Shown piece by piece: positions 32,771 to 40,708 of a DNA stretch of 64,000 bases. Origin of the DNA: QHXW01 sp035297145 (GTDB lineage Bacteria > Acidobacteriota > Terriglobia > Bryobacterales > Bryobacteraceae); the NCBI GenBank assembly GCA_035297145.1, contig DATGZN010000069.1, positions 1 through 64,000 of the forward strand. Reading direction: 5' to 3'. A program made the translations under genes and the position numbers. The notes beneath the pieces were generated by a model. That model searched no databases and had not been told where the DNA came from. It was given only the letters and a program-made list of their open reading frames with translations. Numbering within the stretch: the first letter of the stretch is position 1; each line of letters starts with the position of its first letter.

Positions 32771-33835
32771 GTGCGGATGGCATTCGCGATGGCGCTCGTT
32801 GCGCTGATAGCGGTGGCGCCGGCTGCGGCGCAGGTTGCGCAGAACGGAACGGGTGATTCATGCAAGACGGGCGCGTGCCCGCAGCTCAACGGCGAAGAGT
32901 TCCACGCAATTGTTGGGTTTCAGCAGAGTGGGGCCAGCGGCTCGGACAGCGCACGGAAATTCTTTCTGGACTTTTTCGTGAGCCGTCCAGTTCCGGGGCT
33001 TTTCCGCGTCACGAATCAAGATGGCGAGCCGTGGTTCCGATGGTGGGGCGACGTGCGCATCGACAGCGCGCCGCGTTCGATCGGGTCGGCGATTTCGGCG
33101 GCGGCATTAGCGTCCAATGTAACGAGTTTGAAATTCAACGAAGTGGCCCAAGCGGCGGAGTTTCTGACGGGGCTCGATATGCGGCTGGGTTACATCTGCT
33201 GCGCGTTGTGGGGGCAAACGGCGGAGTCGCGGCAGCGATTTCTGCTGTCCTTTATTACCGCGTTTGGGGCGACTGGCTCAATGACGGCGAATCCGCCGGT
33301 GTCGAACGCCGTAGTATTCGATAACCCGGTGAACTCGCCGATCTATCCGGATTTCGTGAAGGCGTATCCGGCCGCGGCGAATCCGGCTTACAAATACGTT
33401 ACGTTCCTGCCGCCGTTTCCTGACCGGTACTCCAAAGAGTATTTTGGCGGATTCCGGCTGACGACGCGCTACGCGGACCAAAACGGCAACGCGCTACGAA
33501 CGGCTTCGGCGATGGTGTCCGCGACCATTGGCCAGAATGAACTGCTTACAGCGGGAAGACTTCGCGGCGTGGTGAGCCGGGTCGAGGCGTTCTATCCGCT
33601 GTCGACCGGCAAGCCTGGAATCTGGTCGGCCGTCTACCTCTTCGCGACGGCGCAACTGCGATGGGGCGGTGCGCATGCCACGGTCTTCCCGCTGACGCAG
33701 GCGTCACCGGGTGCGGAATTCGATAACACCAACACGTTGTATGTCATTGACCGAAGCAGCCGTGACTACTACTCGATTGGAGTTGGTGTGGACCTGATTC
33801 AGTTTCTCAACAGCACGAAGATTGTGTGGAAGTGA
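32771..33835 (+). CDS. Secreted hypothetical protein
   Basis: GTG 32771, 7 nt after GGAGGT (32758-32763), gives a 354-residue protein with a signal peptide (VRMAFAMALVALIAVAPAAA, cleaved before QVAQ). Cysteines in SCKTGACPQL and YICCALWG may form disulfides. The C-terminal half alternates polar and hydrophobic residues (VEAFYPLSTGKPGIWSAVYL, FATAQLRWGG, YYSIGVGVDLIQFL), resembling outer-membrane beta strands. No family recognised. Its 5' region overlaps the leader of the divergent fatty-acid gene at 32736, so both share a promoter region. Confidence 0.65.
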   Translation: MRMAFAMALVALIAVAPAAAQVAQNGTGDSCKTGACPQLNGEEFHAIVGFQQSGASGSDSARKFFLDFFVSRPVPGLFRVTNQDGEPWFRWWGDVRIDSAPRSIGSAISAAALASNVTSLKFNEVAQAAEFLTGLDMRLGYICCALWGQTAESRQRFLLSFITAFGATGSMTANPPVSNAVVFDNPVNSPIYPDFVKAYPAAANPAYKYVTFLPPFPDRYSKEYFGGFRLTTRYADQNGNALRTASAMVSATIGQNELLTAGRLRGVVSRVEAFYPLSTGKPGIWSAVYLFATAQLRWGGAHATVFPLTQASPGAEFDNTNTLYVIDRSSRDYYSIGVGVDLIQFLNSTKIVWK

Positions 33836-34019
33836 GCGGCGAGGGCTGCGAAGGGCAATTCGGGTACAGGCAACGAAATTCCGAAATTTCCAAGTCTGCA
33901 TCGAGGAGAAGTACTGTTTGCCATGGTGGCGAAAACACCCCAGGGCGCCCATTATGACGCTCTGCCGACGCGGATTCCAGTTGGTCATGCTAGAAGCGCG
34001 CCGTGGCGCAATGGGTCTG

Positions 34020-34050
34020 CTAACACCGTGGTTAGGGGGCTTTTGTTTTT
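34020..34050 (+). terminator. Weak hairpin with T-rich tail
   Basis: CTAAC 34020-34024 pairs with GTTAG 34031-34035, followed by GGGGC and TTTTGTTTTT (34041-34050). It could terminate transcription from 32771-33835, although it is 185 bp away. The stretch 33836-34019 has no gene I can support. Confidence 0.35.
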
Positions 34051-34091
34051 CCAACGTCGTTCGGTTAGTGTGGCGGCCCGCTCCCGGGCTG

Positions 34092-34439
34092 CTAAAGTTG
34101 CAGGACGGTTCGCAACCCTTCATCGACGGAGCGCTGCAGGCGCGGCGGTAGCGTGCCAGCATGTTCGGTCAGGAAGCTGCGGTCGAGGGTTAGAAGTTGG
34201 GAGACGTTGACGACCGAGTCGCGGTGGAGCCCCGCCGAGCGCGCCGGCAACAGGACATTCCCTGGAGCTTCCGCGAGTTCCACATTTGTGGTGATCGCGG
34301 CCACAATTGCAGTTTGAATTCTGCTCAGGTTGAAGGAGTCCGCCTGTACCACAAGCACCGGCCGCCTGTATCCGGGCTCGGAGCGGCGAGGCTCGGGAAG
34401 GTCAGCCCACCAGATCTCCCCTCGCTTGATACCGCCCAT
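34092..34439 (-). CDS. mazF: MazF/PemK-family mRNA interferase toxin
   Basis: The 115-residue protein is a full MazF-like domain. IKRGEIWWADLPEPRRSEPG is the opening strand, YRRPVLVVQADSFNLSRIQT carries the conserved arginine, VAAITTNVELAEAPGNVLLP follows, then SVVNVSQLLTLDRSFLTEHA with the conserved serine/threonine stretch. MazF toxins cleave RNA at specific short sequences. The antitoxin gene ends 2 bp upstream, the classic antitoxin-first order. All key motifs appear intact, unlike the neighbouring parDE pair. Confidence 0.9.
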   Translation of the reverse strand: MGGIKRGEIWWADLPEPRRSEPGYRRPVLVVQADSFNLSRIQTAIVAAITTNVELAEAPGNVLLPARSAGLHRDSVVNVSQLLTLDRSFLTEHAGTLPPRLQRSVDEGLRTVLQL

Positions 34440-34441
34440 CG

Positions 34442-34678
34442 CTACCAGGCGTCCTTTTCGAGAGACTTTAGTTGGGCACGGTGCAACCCGGTATCCACTT
34501 TCGCCGGGTCTCGCGAATATACATCGTTCAGCCGTTCTGTAATCGCATGTCGATCCTGCTGTTTCAGAAACTCTTCAATGGCTTTGGCGTAAAGCTTACT
34601 TCTAGAGACGCGAAGGCGACGGGCGGCGGCTTCCGCGCGTCGAAAAAGGTCGTCAGGCACGGAGACGGCGGTCTTCAT
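34442..34678 (-). CDS. Ribbon-helix-helix antitoxin of the MazF pair
   Basis: ATG 34678 gives 78 residues starting MKTAVSVPDDLFRRAEAAAR, then RLRVSRSKLYAKAIEEFLKQ, a CopG/MetJ-type ribbon-helix-helix DNA-binding fold. An acidic/polar tail (about 45-78) should wrap the toxin. A perfect palindrome (34686-34703) lies immediately upstream and is the likely operator for autoregulation. TATACT on the minus strand (34690-34685) is a candidate -10 only 6 nt before the ATG, which would give a leaderless transcript. Confidence 0.88.
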   Translation of the reverse strand: MKTAVSVPDDLFRRAEAAARRLRVSRSKLYAKAIEEFLKQQDRHAITERLNDVYSRDPAKVDTGLHRAQLKSLEKDAW

Positions 34679-34685
34679 ACTCGTA

Positions 34686-34703
34686 GTATAACTCGGGTTA
34701 TAC
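34686..34703 (-). promoter_or_regulatory. Operator palindrome and -10 of RHH-MazF operon
   Basis: GTATAAC 34686-34692, spacer TCGG and GTTATAC 34697-34703 form a perfect inverted repeat. On the minus strand it contains TATACT-like -10 sequence ending 6-7 nt before the antitoxin ATG. RHH antitoxins usually bind such palindromes to repress their operon. Confidence 0.65.
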
Positions 34704-34757
34704 CGGGGCGGCGTGAGGGAATCCGCTTGGACGAAGCCGTCAGCGGCGGATAGACGC

Positions 34758-35055
34758 CTAAGGCCCGAAGAACGTCGCGATGTTTCGACTGCCGCGCAGC
34801 ACACGGAGAATCGACGCATCGTGGTCGTCGATGTGGTAAATGATGACGTACTCGCCCACCGGAAAGCTGCGCAGGCCGGGACGCAGATCCTCGTCGCGTG
34901 TGCGCCCTATATTAGGGATGCGTGGCAAGTAGGTAGAAGCGTTCGGTGATGGAATCCACCAGGCGGTCGGCAATCTCCACGCTGCCGCTCTTGACGGCGT
35001 AGTACCAGATATCGTCGAGGGCGGAATCAAGCTGAGGTGCGCAGCGGTGCCCCAT
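34758..35055 (-). pseudogene. parE: ParE-family toxin, frameshifted
   Basis: From ATG 35055 the frame reads LDSALDDIWYYAVKSGSVEI and DRLVDSITERFYLLATHP, a normal ParE N-terminal half, then hits TAA. The rest (NIGRTRDEDLRPGLRSFPVG, EYVIIYHI, ILRVLRGSRN) is one frame over, ending at TAG 34758-34760. The total is 298 nt, one base more than a multiple of three. The extra base is probably a C in the CCC near 34915-34917. ParE toxins inhibit gyrase. The start directly follows the parD stop. Confidence 0.85.
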
Positions 35056-35338
35056 TCAGCGGGGTGTGTTCTGCTCGTTGGCCAGCCGGGCGCGCCCACG
35101 CTGCTTTACGCTCTCGGCCAGCTCGCGCATGGATTCCCGGGTAATGATGCGTCCGTCGCCGCGGGCCAGGGAGGCTTCCGCGTCATCGACTGCCGCAAGG
35201 ACTTCCGCGCGCGTGCGCTCGCGCTCTTCCCAGAGCGAAAGTGCCTCCTTCAGCGCGTCTTCCTCGCGGCGAAGCCGTCCGCTCTCAATCGCCTGACGGA
35301 CGAAAGCTTTCTGGTCCGGGAGTGAGTTGCACTTCCAT
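35056..35338 (-). pseudogene. parD: ParD-family antitoxin, frameshifted
   Basis: ATG 35338 begins MEVQLTP, the expected start of a ParD-type antitoxin, but after seven codons the family sequence continues in another frame: DQKAFVRQAIESGRLRREED, ALKEALSLWEERERTRAEVL, then a long tail to TGA 35056-35058. The 283-nt span is one base more than a multiple of three. The extra base is probably a C in the CCC at 35318-35320. ParD normally neutralises ParE and represses the operon. Both partners are broken the same way. Confidence 0.8.
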
Positions 35339-35521
35339 ACGTTTTCAGCGTAGGGGGCGGGGTGAGTGAGTGTCAAGCGTGGAGATGATTGTAGCCGCCC
35401 TCACTAGTTATCCCAACCATGATTCAGTCCGACGTACAGGATTTCAAAGCCAGTCCGCGAATTGGCGAACCGGTGGCGGCGGCGACTTCGGCCGCTACGT
35501 GCTAGCATAGGTGATTGCTAG

Positions 35522-35620
35522 GTTCCGGGCTCCGTGCAATAGGCGGCTGCAAACCCCGCCAGGTCTGGAAAGAAGCAACGGTAGCGGCTTAACCTGTGTG
35601 CCGCGGATCACCCGGGGCCT
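35522..35620 (+). ncRNA. ffs: Signal recognition particle RNA (small bacterial 4.5S type)
   Basis: The conserved SRP domain IV is clear: CCAGGTCTGGAAAGAAGCAA followed by CGGTAG (about 35559-35584), with the GGAA-type tetraloop region and the asymmetric internal loop that bind Ffh. The flanks CCGGGCTCCG (35525-35534) and CGGATCACCCGGG (about 35604-35616) can pair to close the rod. It targets membrane and secretory proteins together with Ffh. The position directly before dnaX is a frequent bacterial arrangement. The ends are estimated from the pairing. Confidence 0.92.
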
Positions 35621-35635
35621 GGCGCTTCCCTCCGC

Positions 35636-37300
35636 ATGTATCAAGTCATCGCACGCAAGTACCGGCCGCAAACATTCGCCGACGTGGTCAACCAGGAGCA
35701 CGTCAAGACCACGCTGGAGAATGCCATCGCGCAGCAGCGCATCGCGCACGGGTACATTTTCTCGGGCCAGCGCGGGACCGGCAAGACAACTGTGGCGCGC
35801 ATTCTGGCGCGGTGCGTGAACTGCATCCCGAAAGGTCCCACCAATGAGCCCTGCGGCGAGTGCGCGAGCTGCCGGGAGATCGCCGAAGGCAACGCGCCGG
35901 ACGTGATCGAAATCGACGCGGCGTCGAATCGCGGCATCAACGAGATGCGCGAGTTGCGCGAGAACGTGCGCTATCGTCCGGTGCGCGACCGCTACAAGGT
36001 ATTCATCATCGACGAGGCGCACCAGATCACCAGCGAAGCTTTCAACGCGCTGCTGAAGACGATTGAAGAGCCGCCGGCTTGGGTGATTTTCATTCTGTGC
36101 ACGACGGAGGCGCACAAGATCCCGGCGACGATTGCGTCGCGCTGCCAGCATTTCAGTTTCCGGTCGGTGGAGTTTGATGAAGTAGTGGCGCGCATGGAGT
36201 GGATCTGCCGCCAGGAAGGGATCGAAGCCGATACGGAAACGCTGGCCGTGCTGGCGCAGGCGGGTGAGGGCAGCATTCGCGATTCGCTTTCCGCGCTGGA
36301 CCAGGCGATTGCGTGCTGCGGAACCAAACTTGACGCGAAAGAAGTGCGGGCGCTGTTGGGCACGTTCTCGCTGGACGCACTGGCTGGAGTGACCGAGGCG
36401 CTGGCGGCGGCGGACAGCGGACGCATGCTCGAGCTGGTGGACGAGTTGGAGCGCAATGGGCACAACCTGCAACATTTCAGCCGCGAGCTAGCGCGATATT
36501 TCCGGAACCTGCTGGTGGCGAAGATCGCGGGGAGCGATACGCGTCTGATTGCGGGTTCGCCGGGCGAGCGGGCGCGGTTGGGAGAACTGGCGGCGTCATT
36601 TTCGGAAGAGGACTTGACGCGATACTTGCAGTTGTCGCTGGATCTGTATACGGATTTGCAATCGTCGTTGCAGCCGCGGTTTCATCTGGAGATTGGCTTA
36701 CTGAAGCTGGTGCAGGCGGGGCGGCTGACGTCGATTGAGGAGGCGCTGGCGGGAATTGGGAAAGGTTCAAGCGAAGCTTCAACGCCGAGGCGCCGAGACG
36801 CCGAGGTAAAAACTGCTAAGCCTCCGGTGCGCACCGGGCCATCGCCGTTTGAGTTGGATCGGGCGAAAAAGGCGGCGGCGCGGACGGAACCCCAGTCGAT
36901 TGGGGCTACGGCCCTGGCGCCGGAGCCTGCGCCGGCGATTGTGAGCGTAATCAATTGGCGGGAGCAACTGCACTCCGTGTTGATGGAACTGGGTATGGCG
37001 TTTACCGCGGACGCGGTGGAACATTCCGAGATCACGGAAGCGGGGAACGTGTTACAGTTTGTGACACCGAAGGAACTGCTGCTGTCGATGAAGGCAGTGG
37101 ATCTGGCGGAGGCGGTGCGGCGGGTAAGCGGGCGGATGTTCCAGATCAAAGTGACGCCGGGCGAGGTGCAGGTTGAACCGGTGGCGCCGGCGCGGCAACA
37201 GGATGAAGTTTCGCAACGCGCGCTGGAAAATCCGGAGGTGCAAAAATACCGCGAGTTGTTCGGCGGAGAGGTTCGCGCGGTGCGGGATTTGAAAGGATAG
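35636..37300 (+). CDS. dnaX: DNA polymerase III subunit gamma/tau
   Basis: The 554-residue protein starts MYQVIARKYRPQTFADVVNQ. The Walker A motif is GQRGTGKTT at about residues 44-52. The zinc module is C-VNC and CGECASC (about 60-80), Walker B/DExH is VFIIDEAHQIT, and sensor-1 is ILCTTEAHKIPATIASRC. A clamp-loader C-terminal domain follows to about residue 370. The linker at about residue 380 (STPRRRDAEVKT) is encoded by an octamer repeat. The last 120 residues form a tau-like domain. It is the motor of the sliding-clamp loader. It is followed by ybaB and recR, the standard cluster. No obvious slippery frameshift site for gamma was noticed. Confidence 0.95.
   Translation: MYQVIARKYRPQTFADVVNQEHVKTTLENAIAQQRIAHGYIFSGQRGTGKTTVARILARCVNCIPKGPTNEPCGECASCREIAEGNAPDVIEIDAASNRGINEMRELRENVRYRPVRDRYKVFIIDEAHQITSEAFNALLKTIEEPPAWVIFILCTTEAHKIPATIASRCQHFSFRSVEFDEVVARMEWICRQEGIEADTETLAVLAQAGEGSIRDSLSALDQAIACCGTKLDAKEVRALLGTFSLDALAGVTEALAAADSGRMLELVDELERNGHNLQHFSRELARYFRNLLVAKIAGSDTRLIAGSPGERARLGELAASFSEEDLTRYLQLSLDLYTDLQSSLQPRFHLEIGLLKLVQAGRLTSIEEALAGIGKGSSEASTPRRRDAEVKTAKPPVRTGPSPFELDRAKKAAARTEPQSIGATALAPEPAPAIVSVINWREQLHSVLMELGMAFTADAVEHSEITEAGNVLQFVTPKELLLSMKAVDLAEAVRRVSGRMFQIKVTPGEVQVEPVAPARQQDEVSQRALENPEVQKYRELFGGEVRAVRDLKG
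36783..36806. repeat. Octamer repeat inside dnaX linker
   Basis: Three tandem octamers, CGCCGAGG, CGCCGAGA and CGCCGAGG, are read in frame as part of TPRRRDAE. This belongs to the family listed at 27128, 41933, 45986 and 54082. Confidence 0.8.
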
Positions 37301-37334
37301 AGTTAGCGGAGCCAGTGATAGGAGACCGTAGACC

Positions 37335-37643
37335 ATGAAGCTGCCGGGGAACATGCAGTCGATGATGAAGCAGGCGCAGCAGATGCAGGACAAGATGGCG
37401 CAGGAGATCGCGCAAATCCGCGTGGAAGCGACGGCGGGCGGGGGCATGGTGTCGGTGAAGATGGACGGCAACAAAAACCTGCTGAGTGTGAAGATCGATC
37501 CGGAAGTGGCGGGCGATGTCGAGATGCTGCAGGATATGGTGGTGGCGGCCTGCAATGAAGCGGTGAAAAAAGTAGAGGACGAAGCCAAGCAGAAGATGGG
37601 CGGGCTGCTAGGCGGGCTGGGGTTGCCGCCAGGCATGTTCTGA
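37335..37643 (+). CDS. ybaB: YbaB/EbfC nucleoid-associated protein
   Basis: The 102-residue protein matches YbaB/EbfC. It has a helical N-terminus (MQSMMKQAQQMQDKMAQEIA), the conserved strand VEATAGGGMVSVKMDGNKNL, the motif VKIDPEV, and the C-terminal helix EMLQDMVVAACNEAVKKVED. It forms dimers that bind DNA. It lies between dnaX and recR, 7 bp before recR, as in most bacteria. Confidence 0.93.
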   Translation: MKLPGNMQSMMKQAQQMQDKMAQEIAQIRVEATAGGGMVSVKMDGNKNLLSVKIDPEVAGDVEMLQDMVVAACNEAVKKVEDEAKQKMGGLLGGLGLPPGMF

Positions 37644-37650
37644 GCTGCTA

Positions 37651-38250
37651 ATGCCGGATTTTGCAGAGCCGCTGGCGCGGCTGATTAACGAATTCAAGCA
37701 TCTGCCGGGTGTGGGACAGAAATCGGCGCAGCGGCTGGCGTTTCATCTGATGCGCGCGAGCCGTGAGGATGCCGAGCGCCTTTCGCAGGCGATCCTCGAC
37801 GTGAAAGACAAGCTGGGGCTGTGCCCCGTGTGCAACAACATCAGCGAGGGCGAGCTGTGCCAGTTTTGCCGCGACACGACGCGCGATATGAAGGTGCTGT
37901 GCGTAGTCGAGGAGCCCCACAACATTGTGGGGATCGAGACTACGCGGCAGTTCAACGGGCTGTATCATGTCCTGCATGGGGCGCTATCGCCCTTGCGCGG
38001 CATAGGGCCGGAGCAGCTCAAGATCAAAAATCTGATTGAGCGGATCGGCGCGGGGCAGATCGAAGAGGTGATCATCGCGACGAATCCGACTGCCGAGGGC
38101 GAGGCGACGGCGGTCTATCTATCGAAGCTCATCAAGCCGCTGGGGCTGCGCGTGACGCGGATTGCGATGGGTATTCCGGTAGGGAGCGACATCGAGTTCG
38201 CGGATGAGGTAACGATTTGGAAAGCGATGGAGGGGCGGCGGGAGATGTGA
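37651..38250 (+). CDS. recR: Recombination mediator protein RecR
   Basis: The 199-residue length is standard. The helix-hairpin-helix region is FKHLPGVGQKSAQRLAFHL (about residues 15-33). The zinc finger has cysteines 58, 61, 70 and 73 (CPVCNN, CQFC). The Toprim domain begins VLCVVEEPHNIVGIE (about 83-97) and ends with ATNPTAEGEATAVYL. RecR with RecF and RecO loads RecA at gaps. A GC stem, 38233-38240 with 38254-38261, spans its stop codon and may act as a weak terminator. Confidence 0.95.
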   Translation: MPDFAEPLARLINEFKHLPGVGQKSAQRLAFHLMRASREDAERLSQAILDVKDKLGLCPVCNNISEGELCQFCRDTTRDMKVLCVVEEPHNIVGIETTRQFNGLYHVLHGALSPLRGIGPEQLKIKNLIERIGAGQIEEVIIATNPTAEGEATAVYLSKLIKPLGLRVTRIAMGIPVGSDIEFADEVTIWKAMEGRREM

Positions 38251-38261
38251 AGGCGCCGCCC
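38233..38261 (+). terminator. Possible weak terminator over recR stop
   Basis: GGGCGGCG 38233-38240 pairs perfectly with CGCCGCCC 38254-38261 around a 13-nt loop containing the recR TGA. No T-run follows. Confidence 0.3.
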
Positions 38262-38270
38262 GGAGGGCCG

Positions 38271-38828
38271 CTAGGTAGTTTTCTTGAAGAAGTGAACGAC
38301 TTTGTGGCCGGCTTCTTCGGTGTAGTAGACAGTCACTTTGGCTGATTTTTCAGCTCCCTCGGCGATATCTTTGCCGGCGTCGGCGGTGGCGTGGGCCGCA
38401 AGGTGGTACGTTTCTTCGGCGCCGTCGGCGGTTTTCACCGTAACAGTTTTGGCGCCGCGGTCGATGTGAGAAACCGTACCCTCGGTGACCTTCATACCGT
38501 CCTTGCCAATCTTGTCGAGCTCCTCGGCGGTCTCCACGGTACCTTTGGTCGTGTAGTGCACGACAACGTGACCACCTTCGTCCAGGCCGTGGAGGGCGTC
38601 CTTGGTCGCGTTGGCGGTTTCGGCGGCGCCGTGAACGGTGGTGCGCTTGACGAAATGGATGGTGTGCTCGGTGCCGTCCTCGGTCTGGATGACGGCGGTT
38701 TTGGCGCCCGCGTCAACTTTTTTGACGGTGCCTTCGACCGCGGTTACGACGTCTTCAGCGGCGTAGACTGCCAAGCAAAATAAGGGCAGCGCCAAAACGA
38801 AAGGAAGAGTTCGGCTCAAAATGCGCAT
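38271..38828 (-). CDS. Secreted protein with internal duplication
   Basis: The 185-residue protein has a signal peptide (MRILSRTLPFVLALPLFCLA). The mature part is two copies of one unit. Unit 1 is about residues 30-98 (VEGTVKKVDAGAKTAVIQTE, then HTIHFVKRTTVHG and HVVVHYTTKGTVE). Unit 2 is about 112-183 (TEGTVSHIDRGAKTVTVKTA, then ETYHLAAHATAD and KVTVYYTEEAGHKVVHFFKK). Each unit resembles a small OB- or SH3-like beta barrel. No enzymatic motif is seen. Function unknown, probably periplasmic. It is convergent with recR. Confidence 0.75.
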   Translation of the reverse strand: MRILSRTLPFVLALPLFCLAVYAAEDVVTAVEGTVKKVDAGAKTAVIQTEDGTEHTIHFVKRTTVHGAAETANATKDALHGLDEGGHVVVHYTTKGTVETAEELDKIGKDGMKVTEGTVSHIDRGAKTVTVKTADGAEETYHLAAHATADAGKDIAEGAEKSAKVTVYYTEEAGHKVVHFFKKTT

Positions 38829-38894
38829 TCGTCACCTCAGGTGGTCTAGTGAATTTTAAGTCAGGACGTGGCCGATTACAACAGGGTTACTGGA

Positions 38895-39377
38895 TCATTC
38901 AAATTCTCGCACAGCCGTGGGTTGATCGGGTCCGACGCGGCCCGCTGCGATGTGGGCGCGGTTGTAGTTTTCGCCTTTGACGGGTGAGCCCGCCAGGCGG
39001 CGGAGCATGGCAAGCTGGCCGGTGTGGGTGAGGGCGTCGGCAATGGCGCCTTGAAACAGCTTTTCGGCGGGAGCGGCCAAGGGCGCGTCTGAAGCCAGAT
39101 AGGCATCCAGCGCTCCGAGGGCGGAGTAGAAGCGCGCGACTTCTTCGTTCCAAGGCAGGCGTTTCGCGCCGTGCCACTCTTCCTTTCCTTTGGCCTGGGA
39201 CAAGACCCAATCGAGGAGATCGCCGATATGGGCGAGGATCTGAATCGGAGTGCGGGTCTTTTCCGCCACGCAGAAAGCCGCAAAGTTCTCCGGGGCGCCG
39301 CGCAGTGTTTTGCCGCAGCGGTAGGCGAGGGTGGCGACAGTGTGGCGGAGGAGTTCACGTTTGGGATCGGCGGGCAT
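38895..39377 (-). CDS. DinB-like four-helix protein
   Basis: The 160-residue helical protein has RTPIQILAHIGDLLDWVLSQ (about 41-60), with a histidine at the usual metal-ligand position. LFQGAIADALTHTGQLAMLR (about 106-125) supplies a second histidine before a Gly-Gln, and RLAGSPVKGENYNRAHI follows. The pattern fits the DinB superfamily of metal-dependent transferases. It ends close to the mtaB side of the operon: the mtaB stop is 8 bp downstream of its start, but on the same strand with mtaB upstream. Confidence 0.7.
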   Translation of the reverse strand: MPADPKRELLRHTVATLAYRCGKTLRGAPENFAAFCVAEKTRTPIQILAHIGDLLDWVLSQAKGKEEWHGAKRLPWNEEVARFYSALGALDAYLASDAPLAAPAEKLFQGAIADALTHTGQLAMLRRLAGSPVKGENYNRAHIAAGRVGPDQPTAVREFE

Positions 39378-39384
39378 TCTGGGC

Positions 39385-40680
39385 TCAAGTAATGATAGTT
39401 AGGGGCGCGGCTTCCTGGAGTGCCGTTTCCGACGCGCCGCCAATCTGCAAATCGATCAATTGCTGTGAGGGACGCGGTTCGCGCATGAGTACCTTCAAGT
39501 AATTGTCACTCAGGGCGGTGCCCGGTTCTTCGAGCGTCACGACGGATAGCTTTTTCCCGATCATGCGGCGCCGGAATTCCAGGTTCTTTTTCGCGGCCAA
39601 TTCGCGCAGCGCACGGCTGCGATGTTTGCGCACGTGCATGGGAACCTGATCAGTAGCTTCGGCCGCCGGGGTGCCGGGGCGCTCGGAATACGTGAAGACG
39701 TGCAGGTAGGTGAAGGGCAGCGATTCGATAAAAGCGCGGCTCTCGTCGAATTCCGCATCGGTTTCGCCAGGGAAACCGGCCATCACATCGGCGCCGATGG
39801 CGGCGTCGGGCATGAGGCGGCGAGCTTTCAGAATGCGGTCGGCGTAGTGGCGCGGGCGGTACTTGCGGTGCATGCGGCGCAACACGGTGTCGCAGCCGGA
39901 TTGCAACGGCGCGTGCACGTGTTTGGCGATGCGCGGCGATTCGGCGATCAGGCTGAGAAGGTCGTCGGAGAGATCCATGGGTTCAACTGAGCTGAGACGC
40001 AGGCGCGCGATTTCGGTTTCCGCCAGTAGGCGGCGCAAAAGTCCGGCGAGGCGCATGCCACTGCCCGGTTCGCGGCCCCAGCGGCCCAAATTGATCCCAC
40101 TCAGCACGACTTCGCGATATCGTGCGGCGAGATTGCGCACCTGTTCGACGATCAAGTCGGCCGAGGAACTGCGCGAGCGGCCTCGCACGAACGGGATGAT
40201 GCAGAACGAGCAGCGATTATTGCAGCCGTCCTGGATTTTGAGATTGGGGCGGGAGCGGTCGATGGCGGCGTCCATCACGGGCGCGGTGAGAATATCCTGG
40301 CAGGCGAAGATGTCGCCAACTAAGATCTGTCCGTGGTAGTGGGCATCGTCCGTAAGAATATCCGCGATTTCGGTTTTGTGTGAGTTGCCGACCACCCATT
40401 CGACGCCGGGGAGCAGGGCCAGTTCTTCGGGAGCGCGCTGCGCGTAGCAGCCGGTGACGAGAATGCGGGTGTCTGGATTCTCGCGATGTACCCGGCGCAC
40501 GGTCTGGCGCAGATCTTCGTCAGCGAACGCCGTGACCGTGCAGGTGTTGAGAACGACAAAGTCGGCGGCGCAGCGATCACTGGCGTGTTCGAGGCCGCGC
40601 GAACAGAGCTGCGCTTCGAGAGCGGCGCCATCGGCCTGGCTGGCGCGGCAACCGAAGCTTTGGATGAAGAAGCGGGGCAT
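39385..40680 (-). CDS. mtaB: tRNA N6-threonylcarbamoyladenosine methylthiotransferase
   Basis: The 431-residue radical-SAM methylthiotransferase has the N-terminal UPF0004 cluster cysteines 11 (QSFGCRASQAD), 47 (NTCTVTAFAD) and 78 (VTGCYAQRAP). The radical-SAM cysteines 153, 157 and 160 are in DGCNNRCSFC. PFVRGRSRS and LSGINLGRWG follow, and a TRAM-like tail ends the protein. The QSFGCRASQADG start favours MtaB over MiaB or RimO. It adds a methylthio group to t6A37 in ANN-decoding tRNAs. The next gene on this strand, the DinB-like protein, starts 7 bp after its stop. Confidence 0.9.
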   Translation of the reverse strand: MPRFFIQSFGCRASQADGAALEAQLCSRGLEHASDRCAADFVVLNTCTVTAFADEDLRQTVRRVHRENPDTRILVTGCYAQRAPEELALLPGVEWVVGNSHKTEIADILTDDAHYHGQILVGDIFACQDILTAPVMDAAIDRSRPNLKIQDGCNNRCSFCIIPFVRGRSRSSSADLIVEQVRNLAARYREVVLSGINLGRWGREPGSGMRLAGLLRRLLAETEIARLRLSSVEPMDLSDDLLSLIAESPRIAKHVHAPLQSGCDTVLRRMHRKYRPRHYADRILKARRLMPDAAIGADVMAGFPGETDAEFDESRAFIESLPFTYLHVFTYSERPGTPAAEATDQVPMHVRKHRSRALRELAAKKNLEFRRRMIGKKLSVVTLEEPGTALSDNYLKVLMREPRPSQQLIDLQIGGASETALQEAAPLTIIT

Positions 40681-40708
40681 CGTTCATCTACAGTTTACAA
40701 GCAAGTGC

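Noticed and set aside
33950..34050. tRNA-like stretch (GTGGCGCAATGGGTCTGC)
   Set aside because: It resembles a D-arm but lacks an anticodon stem, a T-arm GGTTCGA and a closing acceptor stem.
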